64,000 nt of DNA from Colocasia esculenta. Lineage: Eukaryota; Streptophyta; Magnoliopsida; Alismatales; Araceae. The notes under the pieces are model-generated. The model saw only the letters and a list, made by a program, of their open reading frames with translations. It did no database searches and had not been told where the DNA came from. Positions 1 to 11,515 of this stretch are shown here, piece after piece. Each line of letters begins with the position of its first letter. The stretch's first letter is position 1. The position numbers and the translations under genes were made by a program. The stretch lies in assembly GCA_014218235.1 (NCBI GenBank), contig CM024766.1, positions 69,429,207-69,493,206 on the forward strand, given 5' to 3'.

Positions 1-1651
1 ACTCGTCGTCGTCGTCGACCTGCATGTCTGTGTGGGTGTATCGTGAAGGCTGAGAGAGTCTACGTTTGGTGTGGCCTTCACCGGTGCAAGGTTGTTGTCT
101 GTGGAACTGGTGGAAGGTGTCCATGCCTTGTTGGCTGTCCCCTTTTTGTTGGAGTGTGTGTTGTGTTGGTCTTGTGTGTGGTCTCTCGTGTCTGTGCATT
201 GTTGTGTGTTGTGCTCTGCTCAGTCGATGTCATTGCTCGAGCTAAGTAGATGTTCTGTGTGCCTTGTTGCATCGCTGGTTGAGTGCTACGACACTTGTCT
301 CTAGTTGTTGTTGGCCTTGTGCTAGCTAGTTCTTCTCTGTAGGTTTTGGCAGAAGTGAGTTTTCCCCAGAGTTGTGTTGTGCTTGTTTCTAGTTACTGAT
401 GCGTTGCCCTCTGGGTTGAGGTGCATCGCTTGGTTGCCCTGTGTTCTGGTGAGGTTTCCCAGAACCATTTGTTGTTGTCCTAGAGAGGGATTCTCTCAGG
501 AATGTTCCATGCTCATTTCTGTCTGTTGCTATACTGCCTCAGGTTTGAGGTATGCTGCTGATTTGGCTGGTGCATTCTGGTGGGTTTTCCCAGAACTGTG
601 CCTTGGTGGTTCTGGTGGAGGTCCTTCCCCAGGCTGCTTCATGTTGTTTTGGTTGTCACTGCTCTCTCTCTCTCTCTGTAGAGATGAATTGTCGTTGCTG
701 GTTGGACTGTCTGTGTTACAGTCTACTTGGGCATTGTCGGTCAAAGTGTGGTGCCTTTGATCATGTGTTTGGCCGTTGTGCTTGCCAGCTTGCCTTGTTG
801 TTTGTTCCCAAGTTTTCTCAGCTATGCTTCAGGGACTACGTGTGTTCCCGCTACTCAGATGGTTTTGCTTCGTCTTCTTATGCCCTACGTGCTCTCGCAG
901 ATGGTGGTCTGGTGAGTGCAGTGGGTGTCTTCTTATGGTAGTGTCAGCTTTGCATTGTGGTTTTGCTTCTCGTGTGTGGAAGTGGCTCAGTGTGTGTCTC
1001 CTTCCTTTGCTTTCCATTGGTTGCTCGGGGTGGTGATGCTCCACTGTGGTGTTGTGTTGTCAGGGTGCGCATCGTTGCGACCTTTGGTAGAGTCATCTTC
1101 CCTTGAGTTGTTTTTGGGTTGAGCTGGTCGCTCCCCTCGTGTTGTGGTTTCAGTGTGGCATCGTGGGTCGGGGGACTTGTTTATGCCGTTTGTCGTTGTG
1201 ATTATTTCTTGCTACCTACCTGAATAATTTGGGGCATTGGGTCCCTGTTGGTTCGGTCTGAGGTAGTACAAGTTTCTTGTTGGGTTGCTTGTGTGAGCGT
1301 TGCTCTGCTGTGCACTGGTTTTCTTGCTTGGCTTGCTTGTGCAAGCGTTATTCTGGTGTGTGCTCGATTGTGCCTCGACTTGTGCCTTGGAGACTTTCTG
1401 TGTCGTCATGTTGGCGTTTGGCCTCTCTATCGGTCGCGATAGAGGTGGTGCTTCTTGCTCTTGTGTGCCAGAGAGTCGTTGTGGTCTTTTGCTCCTCATG
1501 CGGTAGAGTTGGTGCTCCATATTTTGTGTGGTCTTTGGAGCCAATGTAGTTATTGCGCTTTTGATGTTGTTGGTTTTCCGCATGTTTCTCTTGTGGGTCT
1601 CTGGTGGAGAGTCCCCTTCGGTGGGCCCTGTGTCATCTCGGGCTGTGGTGC
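1..1651 (+). other. Element D internal region, GT-rich, no recognisable coding
   Basis: No retroelement domain could be read in any frame. The + strand is rich in G and T, and the short open frames are composition artefacts. Imperfect internal repeats are visible: 411-475 resembles 536-600 (both contain a version of TTCTGGTGRGKTTTCCCAGAAC), and around 1270-1360 a unit with GCTTGTGYRAGCGTT recurs. A short GTC microsatellite lies at 6-17. This is probably a long non-coding or strongly decayed stretch between pol and the 3' LTR. Confidence 0.5.
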
Positions 1652-1696
1652 TGTAACATCCCATGTTACCCTGACCAGTCACCCTCCTTCAAGGAT

Positions 1697-2015
1697 GGCG
1701 ACATAGGGTATGTCGCCTTCTGAAGACGACATGAAGCATGTCGCCTTCCAGTTGGGAAGGCGACGGGCCCAATGTCACCTTCTGTTGTGCTGCCAGCTGC
1801 ATGCACTTTGTCGTTTTGCTGTCTGAAGAGAGGTGACAGGTGTCTACATCTGGCAGTAAAGAAGCAACAGATCCCTTGTCGCCTTCTGGTGTCAGGCCTG
1901 CATGGTTGACACGTGGCGATGTCGCAGGCCGACTTGACTGTTGAACAGGGGATAGCGACATGGCCTAGGTCACCTTCATGTTGAGTGAAGGCGACGGGGC
2001 CTATGTCGCCTTCTC
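1697..2015. repeat. Class I motif cluster in LTR1 (first)
   Basis: Alternating GGCGACA and TGTCGCC words form short inverted repeats. The clearest has 8-bp arms at 1697-1704 and 1710-1717 around a 5-base centre. Further copies follow at about 1726-1780, and one near 1990-2013. The second cluster of the same LTR is at 2702-2970. Confidence 0.85.
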
Positions 2016-2701
2016 AGTTTCAGAGGGTTAAGTGCCCAAGCCGTGAGCACAAGCCCCAGTTCGGCCTTCTCTCCGAGAAAACTCTTCTTCTCCGGCGAAC
2101 TGGAGCTTGGGAGCTCCGTGGAGCTTGGGAGGAGCCTTCTTGGCTCTCTTGCAAGGTAGGTGATGTGGTCTTTATGTTTTCCTTTACCCTTGTGTTCTCT
2201 CTCCCTCACTGTTCTTCCTCTCTTGCTTGGCATGCATGGATGCTCTTCAAGGGAGAGGAGGCGATCGGTTCGTGGGAGGAGGCTCGTGGATCGTCGGAGC
2301 TCGGAGGTGGAGGGTTGCTAGCCTACGAGAAGGGCCCTTGAGGTTGGATCTTCATCTCGAGGTAGGGAACCCAAACCTTCCCCCTAGATCCACTTGCTAG
2401 GATCCTCACCCTCTTCCAAGCCTAGATCTACCATGCTAGGTTGTTTTCATGCCTTGTGTGATTGTGGTGATTGGTGGTTTCCCTTGCATGCAATGGGTTT
2501 GTCTTGAGGTTTGAGGGTGTTCTCCATGATGAGGGAGATGCATGTGAGTGTAGCCTAGTTGCATGCTTGTTGGGGTTCCTTTGAGGGTGGTTTGAGCTCA
2601 TTAGAGCTATGTTTACTAGCCTACATGCTCCCCTCCCCTCGGTTGTGTTTGTGGTGTGGTTGAGGCCCTGAAGAAGGGAGCCTCGGTGTGTTGCACCCTG
2701 A

Positions 2702-2970
2702 TAAGGCGACACCTTTGGTGTCACCACCCTGGTGGTGACACATTGATGCGTCGCCTTCAGGAACTCCTGAAGGCGACAACATCTATGTCGCCTTCTTGGT
2801 GGTGACATGGGGGCCGTCGCCTTCTTCCTGCTTTTCCCCGTTCCAGTTTCAGGGGCTGTTCTGGAGCACTGACATGGTTGCGACATAGCCTTTGTCGCAA
2901 CCAGATCAGTAGGGTTGCGCCGGCATAGGTGTTGCCTTCCTGAAGGCGACACCAGGCCTGTCGCCTTCTC
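2702..2970. repeat. Class I motif cluster in LTR1 (second)
   Basis: Repeated GGCGACA, GGTGACA, TGTCGCC and TTGCGACA/TGTCGCAA words, often bordered by GAAG or CTTC. Individual pairs are inverted repeats 8 to 12 bases apart. The cluster sits in the middle of the LTR, at the same relative place as clusters in the other D-superfamily LTRs. Confidence 0.85.
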
Positions 2971-4172
2971 AGCCAGAGAAGGGACTTGGCAACCTGCTCA
3001 GTGTTTTGCTTCCGCTGCGACTCGGTTTTCTCGGCACCTGTGCTGTTTCCTAGTACAGTGCTACTGCTAGTCATTCTCTCTTCGCCCGGTGCTAGGCACT
3101 TGAGGGCTTGTCCCCAAGACAGGTTGTTACCGTTACCTGGGACCCCCGGTTCCCGAGCGTCTGTGTCAGAGGTGTTGCTCCAAACGGCGGGGTTTACTCG
3201 AGTCGTTGACTCTGGTAGCAGTAGGGGAAAACGGTGGGTCAGTGACGTGGTCGTTTGTGGAGCTCTCTTAGCTGAGACTGGGACGCCGGTAGTGTGTGAC
3301 TCGTACGGCGCAGTTCAGCTAGTCCGTTCTCACTGCCTCACTCTACGTGGTTCCGGTACCACCTAGAGGTGTCAGGCGTGGGACCGTAGTCCGGCCAGAC
3401 TACGGCAGTTTGTGGTTACTTGTGGTTCCGCGTCTCACTCCGACGGGAGGTGTCAGACATGGACCGTTGGTCGAGGGTAAGACGCGTGGCGCTCCTGACC
3501 AGCTGACTAGAGTAGTGTACTGTAGCTAGTGTGCTTGTCCAGGCAGTTCGCTGTCTGCGTTTACAGCTGGGTTCTTGTGGTGCCTTGGCTTACACGGGTT
3601 TTCCGGTCCCGCCGAGTGGCTTAGACCGACGACTGTGTAGTTTCTTTTACGCTTCCGCACTTTACTCTGTTTAGTAGACTAGACTTTATTGCTTTATTTA
3701 ATTATTGCTCTAGTCTATATTTATGCTTGTGGAACCAGTGGGAGATTGGTAGTCCCTACTGGGCTTCTTCGTGAAGCTCACTCCCTATTTTGTAGGTGAG
3801 ACTTCACAGCAATTCCCTCCGTGGCGTAGCGAGGAGATGGGCCCGCAGTAGCTGGCGTCTCTAGTGGCAGTGTTTCCCCAGTTCTGTACTTCACCCTCGG
3901 GGTATGCCCCTAAGGGACGTGTTATTCCTTTTCCGTTCTGCACTTGTACTTTTACTACTTTGGGACTTGTACTAGACTTGCACGTTGTGTTAGACTTCTT
4001 CTTGCACTAGTTGGTACATCTTTAGTACATTTGTCTTTACTTACTTTCCGTCATATATCTCGTTAGACCAATCCGTTAGCCCTTCCGGGTCTCTGGACCT
4101 GTGGGCGGCGGTGCCGACGGTCGGATCCTTGGTGGGAGCCGGGGACCCGGGCGCCGGGGCCGTTACAGGTGC

Positions 4173-5325
4173 GGTTGCGTGTGCTGCACCTTGGGAGGTT
4201 TCTGGTGCTTCATGTCTTTGTGCCTCAATGGCTTGGGCCAGTGTGGCCTGTTGTGCCCTTTTAGGCTTGTGATTGTTAGCGTGTGGCTTTTTGGCAGGTC
4301 TCTGGTGAAGAGTCCTTCCTGTTAGCCCGTGTTGTTTTCAGCCGCTGGTGCACTTGTGTTGCACTTTGCTTAGTTTTGGTGCTTGTGGTAGCACCCGATG
4401 CTTGTGCTTGAGTGTTCAATTTATGCCGTATGGAGTCTTGGTGCATTGTGTTGTACCTTGGGTGGCTCCCGGTGTTTGTGATAGCACTGTGTGTTGTGTC
4501 GTGCCCCTTGATCGTGAGCTTCGTGTGTCGTTTCAAGAGTTTACTTAGTGTTGGAGGCATTGAGCTTTCCATCTCGGTGGATGTCATTCCGTGTGTTGAG
4601 GATTCTCCGTGAGCGTGTTGTTGCTCTTGTTCTTGTCGTTCGTGTGGCTTCTCAATTGGGCGGATGACCGATGCTAGCTGCCGCTAGTAGCATGAGGTCG
4701 TTCCCCTGAGACTTGTGGTTGGTTCTCAGGTGATTCTCATGTTGTTGTCAGCAATTGTGCACTCTAGTGGGTTTTTTTGGTGATAGAGTTGGTTGCCGAT
4801 CGGTTAGTCCCAATAGCGGGGTCTGTTGGTGGCTGCAGTCGTGCATTTTCTGGTTGGCGCTTATTTCCATTCAGGTCAGATTTGGCATTGCTCGGAACCT
4901 AAGGGGTTGTCGTTCCAGTTGGACGCCCCACGTGTGGCTGGAGTGAGCCGTTGGTTTCTCGGCTTGAAGCACCACCCGAGTTTGGAGCTTGTTGTGAGCT
5001 ATTGGGTTTCAATTTGGTGCTCCTCATTTGTTTGGAGCTCGTTGTGTGAGCCATTGGTTTTCTGATTTTGTGTGCCCAATGCACGTTTGGCGGCGCAGTT
5101 ATTGCCATGAGGAAGTCATGGTGAGACTTAGGTACTCTTTGCATTCGCGCTTTGTGTGCTCCGCACGTGTTTGGTGGTGCAGTTGTTGCCATGTGGAAGT
5201 CGTGTTGAGACTTAGCGGCTTCTTTGCACTAGTGTTGCATCTGCTCCCTGTGCTTCGTTTTGTTCCTTAGGTTATCTTGGTCTTACCTAAATTTCGAAGA
5301 TGAAATTGTTTTAAGGGGGGTAGTA
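4173..5325 (+). other. Element D internal 3' region ending in purine tract
   Basis: This continues the GT-rich internal region of element D after LTR1. A unit of about 77 bases is tandemly repeated at 5068-5142 and 5151-5227. At 5290-5322 the + strand reads NFEDEIVLRGG, which matches the usual polyprotein C-terminus of Tekay/Del chromoviruses. The purine tract AAGGGGGGTAGTA at 5313-5325 directly precedes the LTR and is the likely plus-strand primer. No chromodomain was found upstream, so coding is either decayed or displaced. Confidence 0.6.
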
Positions 5326-6674
5326 TGTAACATCCCGACCTTTCAACTTTCTGTTTGGCTTCTAGGTGACTGGCTCCTAACGTGTCCAGGCTAGACAACC
5401 CGATAGTGAGGCATCGGGGTGGCCCGACGCGACAATCATCCTTGTCTCGCCCTGCTTGTGCATCGTGTTCTTGTCACGCCCGGTCGGTGCGATGCGTCAT
5501 TGTCAGTTTCCTTGTCACACTCGGTCAACGGAATGCGACAGACTTTCGTGGCTTTGGTTATCTGACATCTGTCAGGGTGGTAGGTGTGTCAGTACAGCTT
5601 GTCGGGTTGTCGTGGCGTCCCTGCGGGACGCATTGGTATCGTGGTGTGTTGACCCATCGTGTTAAGGATCTTAACACGATGCGTCACCCTGTCGCAACTT
5701 AGCTGCCGGAGGCTTAAGGCCTTGGCCGGCCTCCCTCCTCCCCTTTTTCTTCTTCTCTTCCCCTTCCTCTCCTCTAGCGGGAGTTCTGCCTCCCTCTCTT
5801 CCCTTTGTGTGTTTCAGTTGAGGTGGAGGGCCGTGTTCATGTTCTTGGCGTCGTGGAGCTTGCGTGGAGCGAGGAGGAGGTGGCCATTACGACGTGAAGA
5901 GCCCTAATGGGTTTGTTTCTTCTTGAATGGTAGGGATTGTTTGTACCCTTCTCAATATGGGTTGATTGGAAGCCCCTCGTTCTTTATAGCTAGTTTAGAT
6001 TGCTTCTCCATGATCCCCTCCCCCTGTGGTGTTTTTGTGGCTTGTGGGTAGCCCCAGGATGGAGCATCCCGTGAGTCTGCCCTTCTTTTGGTGTCGCGAC
6101 CGCAATGCACTTCGCGACACCAGAGGGCATGATCGTGTCGCAACACGCCGGCCTGATGCAATGGCATCATGGTCTGGCGGTCCGATGCGATCTTGTAGCG
6201 GCGCATTTCCCTATCGTGACAAAGTTGATGTCCCCGTGCCTCTGCCTGTCACGATGATATCGCAACGGCCTAGGAGGACGCGACAATACCTGTGTTGCCT
6301 CGGTGTTTCCCTGGTTCCGGTTAGGGTTTCAGTGTGTGCCCTAGGGCTGGCATTCCCTTGGGACCTTCATGAGGGGAACGCAACAGGTTACCTCGCTGCG
6401 TTCAGTGATTGAAGGTGACACCTTCGTGGCCGTGTCCTGGAGACTGTGCCAGGAGGGTCGCGTCTGTCTAATAATTGATTGACCGATGGTCAATTGATTA
6501 TTAGAAGAGCGACGGGCTTTCCATGCTACTGGTGGTGTTCTAAGGTTTTAGCTTCTTTGTGCATGCCTTGGTTGGCCGACGGCTCTCTCGAGGTTACAAG
6601 CCAGCAGTTCGGCGTGGTTTTTGTTGTCCTACCCAGCCTATTCGCCCAGTGCTTAGCACTGGAGTGCTTATCCC
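5326..6674 (+). mobile_element. Element D 3' LTR, first part
   Basis: It starts TGTAACATCCCGACC right after the purine tract. The text just before 6674 (cgcccagtgcttagcactgg) aligns with 3083-3102 of LTR1, which shows that the LTR is broken in its middle by element C. It holds a third variant of the clustered motifs (GCGACA, CGATGCG/CGCATCG, TGTCGC) at about 5390-5700 and 6090-6290. Two strong inverted repeats lie at 5656-5680 and 6468-6504. Confidence 0.85.
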
Positions 6675-7608
6675 TGTGGACGCTCGTTTTCGGCCATCCC
6701 CGGCCGACCGCTGGATCTTCCGGGTGCTCACGGACGCCACTGACCTCTCTTTGGCGAGGATGGGGTCACCGGTTGACCTGGTTGACTCTCTGCTTGACTT
6801 GGTTGACTAGAGAGAAAACAAAGCAAACTAGCAAAAGGAGAGGGAGTCTGTGATCGCCAGGGCCTTACCTGTGCCCAAGGAGTGATGGAATCGTGTCGGT
6901 GCAATGGCCTCACGCAGCGGATGGAGACGGGGCTTCAACTTCTCCTTCTTCAGCCAGCCAAAGAAGAAGAGCTCCGCGGTCTTCTACGAGTCGTTCCTGC
7001 CACAAAAGACACTCTATTAGCCTATGGAAAGCGTGGTAAATGCTCAGAAACAGAGTGAGACAGCCCAAAAGGTGAGTCTCGTACCGGTTGGGGACTTGAG
7101 AAGAGGGGTGGCCAAGTGCTATGACCACCCTTCTTCCCTCCATTTTTGGTTGGAAAACCCCTTTCTAGGTGTGTAGGGAAGTGACCTACGTGCCTAGAGT
7201 GAGTGGGAAGGTGTGTGTGACATGCAAATAACTAAAGAGAGAATAAGGAAAGAGAGAGGGATGGAGGTGTAGATCCTCGTTCGTTGGTGTTGCAGCTCCT
7301 CACAGGGCTCCTCCAGCTTGGGAAGAAGCCTCCTGAACGTCCCAAAGTGTGAGAGGGAGAAGAGGAAGAGTTGATGAAGCTTGGGTGCAAATTCTCTCTC
7401 TTCTCTCAAAGTAGCAGCATGTGGACGTCCAGCCTCTCTCCTCTTTTGGCTTAGAGGGCTCAAGGGAGTGTTATATAGAAAGTGGGGGTCGAGCTCAGCA
7501 GCCTTGGATGCTCAAGTGTGAAGAAACACACTTGTACACTTGGTAATCCAAGTATAAAAGTTCCAACCAATGGGGAGAGGCCAAATAGGATTTTTACTGG
7601 GTCAAAGG

Positions 7609-9930
7609 TGTAACGACCCGAGAACCTGACCCTCGGCCCACGCCGAGGACCTGATTTTCGCGGTCGCCGCCCACGGACCAGGGGGGCCCGGAAGGGCTAT
7701 AACACACGTCTGACAGGATATGTAATGGAGGTAAACGTCAACTGCTAAGCTAGAAGCGTACAAGCGGAAACAAGAAAGTAAAGCGAGACCGCTGCGTACT
7801 GCTCTAAGTACAGTCCCAACGCACGCACACTAGTACAAGTAAGGAAAGGGGAGAGACAAGTCCCTTAGGGGCATACCCCGAGGGTGACGTACACTGAGAG
7901 GGGGAACCACTGCTAGCTACGGGGACCAAGACTACCGCCTCGTCTCCTCCGCCCGACGCGCGCCCTGCCGCTGTTGAGAAGACTCACCTGGAAAACAGAG
8001 GGATGAGCTTCACAACAGAAGCTCAGTAGGGACTACCAGTCTCCTACTGGCTCTAAACAGGCAGAGGAACATATACAACTATTAATAAAGGAAAGACAGC
8101 AGTTTATATCTTTCTACCTACAAAAGGAAGTACGGAAGCGAAGCTAAAGCTAACACGGTACGGAAGGTACTCTCGGTCGGAAACTCCGTATGACTGCTTG
8201 TCGTGACCACCACACGGCTAGTAAACACAGATGGAGGGGACTCCGCCTGGACAGAGAACACTAGCTACGGAAAGCACCACCACTAGTCAAACGGTCAGGT
8301 GCGTCCACCGACGTCTTATCCTCGACCCGGGTCCTGACCCTCACGTCTCGTCAGAGCGAGGTAGGACACAAGGAACACAACAGTAACCGCCGTAGTTTGG
8401 CCGGACTACGGTCCTACGCCTGACCTCTCCAAACGGTTCCGGGGTCGTAAGGAGCGAGGCAGTGAGAAGAAGGACTGGCTAGCCTGCGCCGGGTAGAACT
8501 CCAAACTGTCCTCGGCATCCCAGACCAACCACGAGAGCTCTGCAAGTGACTCACACGCCACTGTCCTAACCACCGTTTTCCCCTCAGCTCCAGAGTCCGC
8601 CTAGGTGGCTGCCAACTCGAGCACACTCGTAGCCCGGAGTACTCCCTCAACAGGCTCCCGAGGACGGGGGTCCCAGGTAACGGTAACAACCTCTCGCACG
8701 GGACAAGCCCTCAAGTGCCGCACACCGGGAGAACGACTAGTGTGAGACCGTACTAGGGAACTAGCACAGGTGCCACGGGTACAGTAACGCGGAAAACGGA
8801 AGCGGCGAAAGCACAACCTGCCTCTGGACTGAGAAGGCGACATAGGGCCTGTCACCTTCTCAATGCGACATAGGACATGTCGCCTTCTGAATGCGACATT
8901 GCCCCTGTCGCATTCTCAATGCGACATAGCCCCCGTCGCATTACCAGTCAGAAGGCGACACAGGGTATGTCGCATTTAGGCCAGTCGGGGGTTCCGGAGA
9001 TTCTTCTTCTGGGAACCTCCCCGAAACGGGAGAAACGCTACACGGCGAGGGAGGGGAGCATGCTTATCATGCTAGGAAGCTAGTAAAGCATTCAAACCAC
9101 CCTCAAACACCCAAGAACATGGATTCTATGCTCGAAGGAAAACCTCACTCACACGAGCATGGAAACTCACACTCCCAACCCCCAAACCACAAGGAAAACA
9201 CGCTTTGCAGGGGAAGGGGAGCATGCTTAAGGCGAGAGGATCAAGAGTCCCTACCTCCACGCGAAGAACGAACCCGTTGGGGCCTTCTCGTAGGTAGAAA
9301 CGTCTCCTCGCACTGCACGGCACGAACGCGACCCCTGCACGAACGGAGCGACACCCTCCTCAGCACGGCCGCCTCAACACGGGGGAGGCACCCCCAACAC
9401 CGCCGGAACTCTGAGAGGGCGAGAGGGAAAGAGGGGGGGAAAGGAAAAACGTGAGAGAGGGGGAAGAGCTCGGGCGCCCGGGCTTTAAGCCCGGATCCTG
9501 AGAAGGCGACATACCTTGTGTCGCATTGGGAACCAGAAGGCGACATAGGGTATGTCGCAATGCCACTGACAACGGTCAAATCTCGGAATTCGAAAAAGTG
9601 AAGGCGACAGCCATCTTGTCGCGTTCACCCGACACCGCCAGAGCCGTACTGACACAAAGGACGCCTGTCACGTCTGTCAGACTGCGTTTGGGGCGACACG
9701 ATGGGAAGGCGACATAGGCCCTGTCGCCTTCAAGAAGGCGACATACCCCATGTCACCATCCACCAAACCAGGAGGCGACAGTGGGTGTGTCGCCTTCAAG
9801 AAGGCGACATACCCCCTGTCGCAATCCCAAGTAGAACCAGACTCCAACACAATCAAAACCACGTCGCGACAGTCGCCCTGCCGCGACCCAGAGGACGGGG
9901 CCAAGGGCCCAAGGGGGCCGGGGTGTTACA
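7609..9930 (-). mobile_element. Solo LTR of D superfamily (LTR2), minus strand, TSD AAAGG
   Basis: It is bounded by AAAGG at 7604-7608 and 9931-9935. On the minus strand it starts TGTAACACCCCGG and ends CGTTACA, 2322 bp. The paralogous element C 5' LTR shows the uninterrupted site at 63536-63540 (gtcaaaggggtgcc), so the insertion post-dates element C. It carries class I motif clusters at about 9500-9830 and 8833-8970. It also has the minus-strand AGGTGAG block at 7983-7989 and the GGGGCATACCCCGAGG landmark near 7868. Confidence 0.95.
8833..9830. repeat. Class I motif clusters in LTR2
   Basis: GGCGACA and TGTCGCC/TGTCGCA words are dense at 8833-8970 and again at 9500-9560, 9600-9625 and 9690-9830. 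Most are arranged as facing pairs bordered by GAAG or CTTC. The two groups correspond in position to the two groups in the solo LTR at 1652-4167. Confidence 0.85.
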
Positions 9931-10264
9931 AAAGGGGTGCCAAGGTGGCCCATTTGCCCGTTGGGAATGACCCCATGTGGTGCATAGGCGAGAGAATGGT
10001 GCAAGTGGGCTAGATTCTCGGGGTAGTTGCACAGACCAGGTAAACCCGGTTGACGTCCAGCGATCCTGCCGCCAACCTCATGCAAACGTCCAGAGATGTG
10101 GACGCCAATATGGGTTAACGTCCAGGGCCTATGCCGTCAAACAGTAGTCGGCGGCCATCGATACAGCCATCTACATGGCATCCGAGGCAGGTCAACAAAC
10201 GGTCAAACGAGGCTTAATGGGCCAAAAGAGCCTTGCGGCAGATGGGCCAAATCTCGCGTCTACA

Positions 10265-10275
10265 AATGCCCCTCC
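10265..10275 (-). other. Element C polypurine tract
   Basis: Read on the minus strand, the 11 bases before the 3' LTR are GGAGGGGCATT. Element B has AAGGAGGGGCAATC directly before its 3' LTR, so the core GGAGGGGCA is shared by the two Tat-like elements. It is the expected plus-strand primer site. Confidence 0.75.
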
Positions 10276-11515
10276 GAGACATCCAGTCTTGCAAGGGAGC
10301 AGAGCGGACTGAAAGGTTGGTGTCTCGGTAAACAAAGGACGCGGAGATTTAATGGAGGGCCATCTCCAAGGATAGGAATTCTAGCGAGCCAAACAAATGA
10401 GTTAGGCTAGAAGGAAGTGACGGATCGTCTGAGAGACAAATGTGGGTAAGAAGAAGAGTGATCTACCCGTGTAACTACAACTGCAACCCAACGGTAGGGT
10501 CCCTAGCATGGCCGTGTCGGACTTTGACTAGTTTCTGGCGTGTCTGAGTCAAAAGAGTTGTAATATGACGGTTGAATCAGGAGAGTCTCATAACCGGAGC
10601 TCGTGGGCTCGCTGGCCTAATCAGGACATCTGTCCCGATTTTAGGAGGTCGTGGAGATAAGGAGTTGGTTGATCTCTCAAAGGATTATCAAAAGATTCTA
10701 ACTGGAATCAATGTTCAGAAAGCCTAAAGTCCGGAATTAAGCTCACGACTGGGAAAGGTTCAAATGACCTCAACAAGGCTGGAATGATTATTTGTGATAT
10801 GCACGGTGGGACAAGTGGAGAAGGGGGGCAACAAAGACCCGATATTCAGCTCGGATATTCAAGAAGGGCGGACCCAGTAGGCTACCTAAGCTGGGGGAGC
10901 CATGGAGCAATCAGATGATCGAGGAAAATCACCAATTTTTTTTTTTGAGTGTTAGTAAGAGAATGTTAGCAGTGAAGACCTAAATGCATGCTGGTGTTGG
11001 TTGCCTATCTAAAATGCAAGTTAGCACCAGAGGAAAATTCTAAAGGCCATACGAATAACTGAGAGATCGCAAACCCATCACGGTTTTTGGTAAAGGGGAA
11101 CTCAGGGTTCACGGTCGCCAAATTATTCGCCTCTGGTGGGGTCCTACGTTAGACATACCTGTAACGCTCAAGGTTGCATGGGCGTTCCGAACTTTGAAGC
11201 GCAACTTGTGCTTGGATATCCGCAAAACAACTTGAAGCACAAGATAAAATATATAATGGCCATATGAATAATAGAAATTTGAAAATTTCCAACGGAATAA
11301 ACGTCCACATCGATGGCCGCCAGCTCTCAGTTAACGACAACAGATATTACCGTTAACCAGATACTGACGTCAACCGATCTGGACGCCTACTGGCCAGTGG
11401 ATCAGGCCAAAAATATAGGTGATGGGAGTCCATGAGGACTCTCTCATCTTCCACCTCCATCTCTCCCTGCTCCTGCTGCGAACCAGAGAGCTGGGAGACG
11501 AAGAAAAGCAGCGAG
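10276..11515 (+). other. Element C spacer between 3' LTR and aORF1, with aORF1 promoter region
   Basis: No coding sequence was recognised. A T11 run lies near 10936. Class II motifs (AACGTCCA, GATGGCCGCC, GTTAACGAC, TGACGTCAACC, TGGACGCC) cluster at about 11295-11395. They stand just upstream of a TATA-like AAATATAGG at 11411-11419, about 100 bases before the aORF1 start codon. The AAATATAGG position is similar to the TATA box of aORF1 in element B. Confidence 0.55.

Larger units (their letters stand above)
1652..4167 (+). mobile_element. Solo LTR of D superfamily (LTR1), TSD GGTGC
   Basis: The sequence begins TGTAACATCCC and ends CCGTTACA. It is flanked by identical 5-bp repeats GGTGC at 1647-1651 and 4168-4172, so it is a complete 2516-bp solo LTR produced by recombination between two LTRs. 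It lies in the internal region of element D. It holds two clusters of GGCGACA/TGTCGCC words (about 1697-2015 and 2702-2970), a conserved AGGTGAGA block at 3794-3801 after a T-rich tract, and the shared CCTCGGGGTATGCCCC block near 3893. No coding sequence was recognised. Confidence 0.93.
6675..10264 (-). mobile_element. Element C 3' LTR, split by a solo LTR
   Basis: It matches 62605-63868 from end to end once the nested solo LTR at 7609-9930 and its duplicated AAAGG are removed, giving a net 1263 bp against 1264 bp. On the minus strand it starts TGTAGACGCG and ends GCGTCCACA. A minus-strand TATA-like CTATATAA lies near 7471-7477. Class II motifs lie near 10040-10200. Confidence 0.93.

Noticed and set aside
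43..1122. Several short open frames in 1-1700 on both strands
   Set aside because: They reflect G/T bias; translations are Cys/Val/Leu-rich without domains and overlap one another.
1212..1682. 156-residue minus-strand frame across the LTR1 junction
   Set aside because: It spans the target-site duplication and LTR start of a later insertion, so it cannot be an ancestral gene.
2702..2970. CRISPR-like regularly spaced short repeats
   Set aside because: The words are 7-10 bases in both orientations with irregular spacing, occur in many plant LTRs, and have no cas genes or uniform repeat-spacer pattern.
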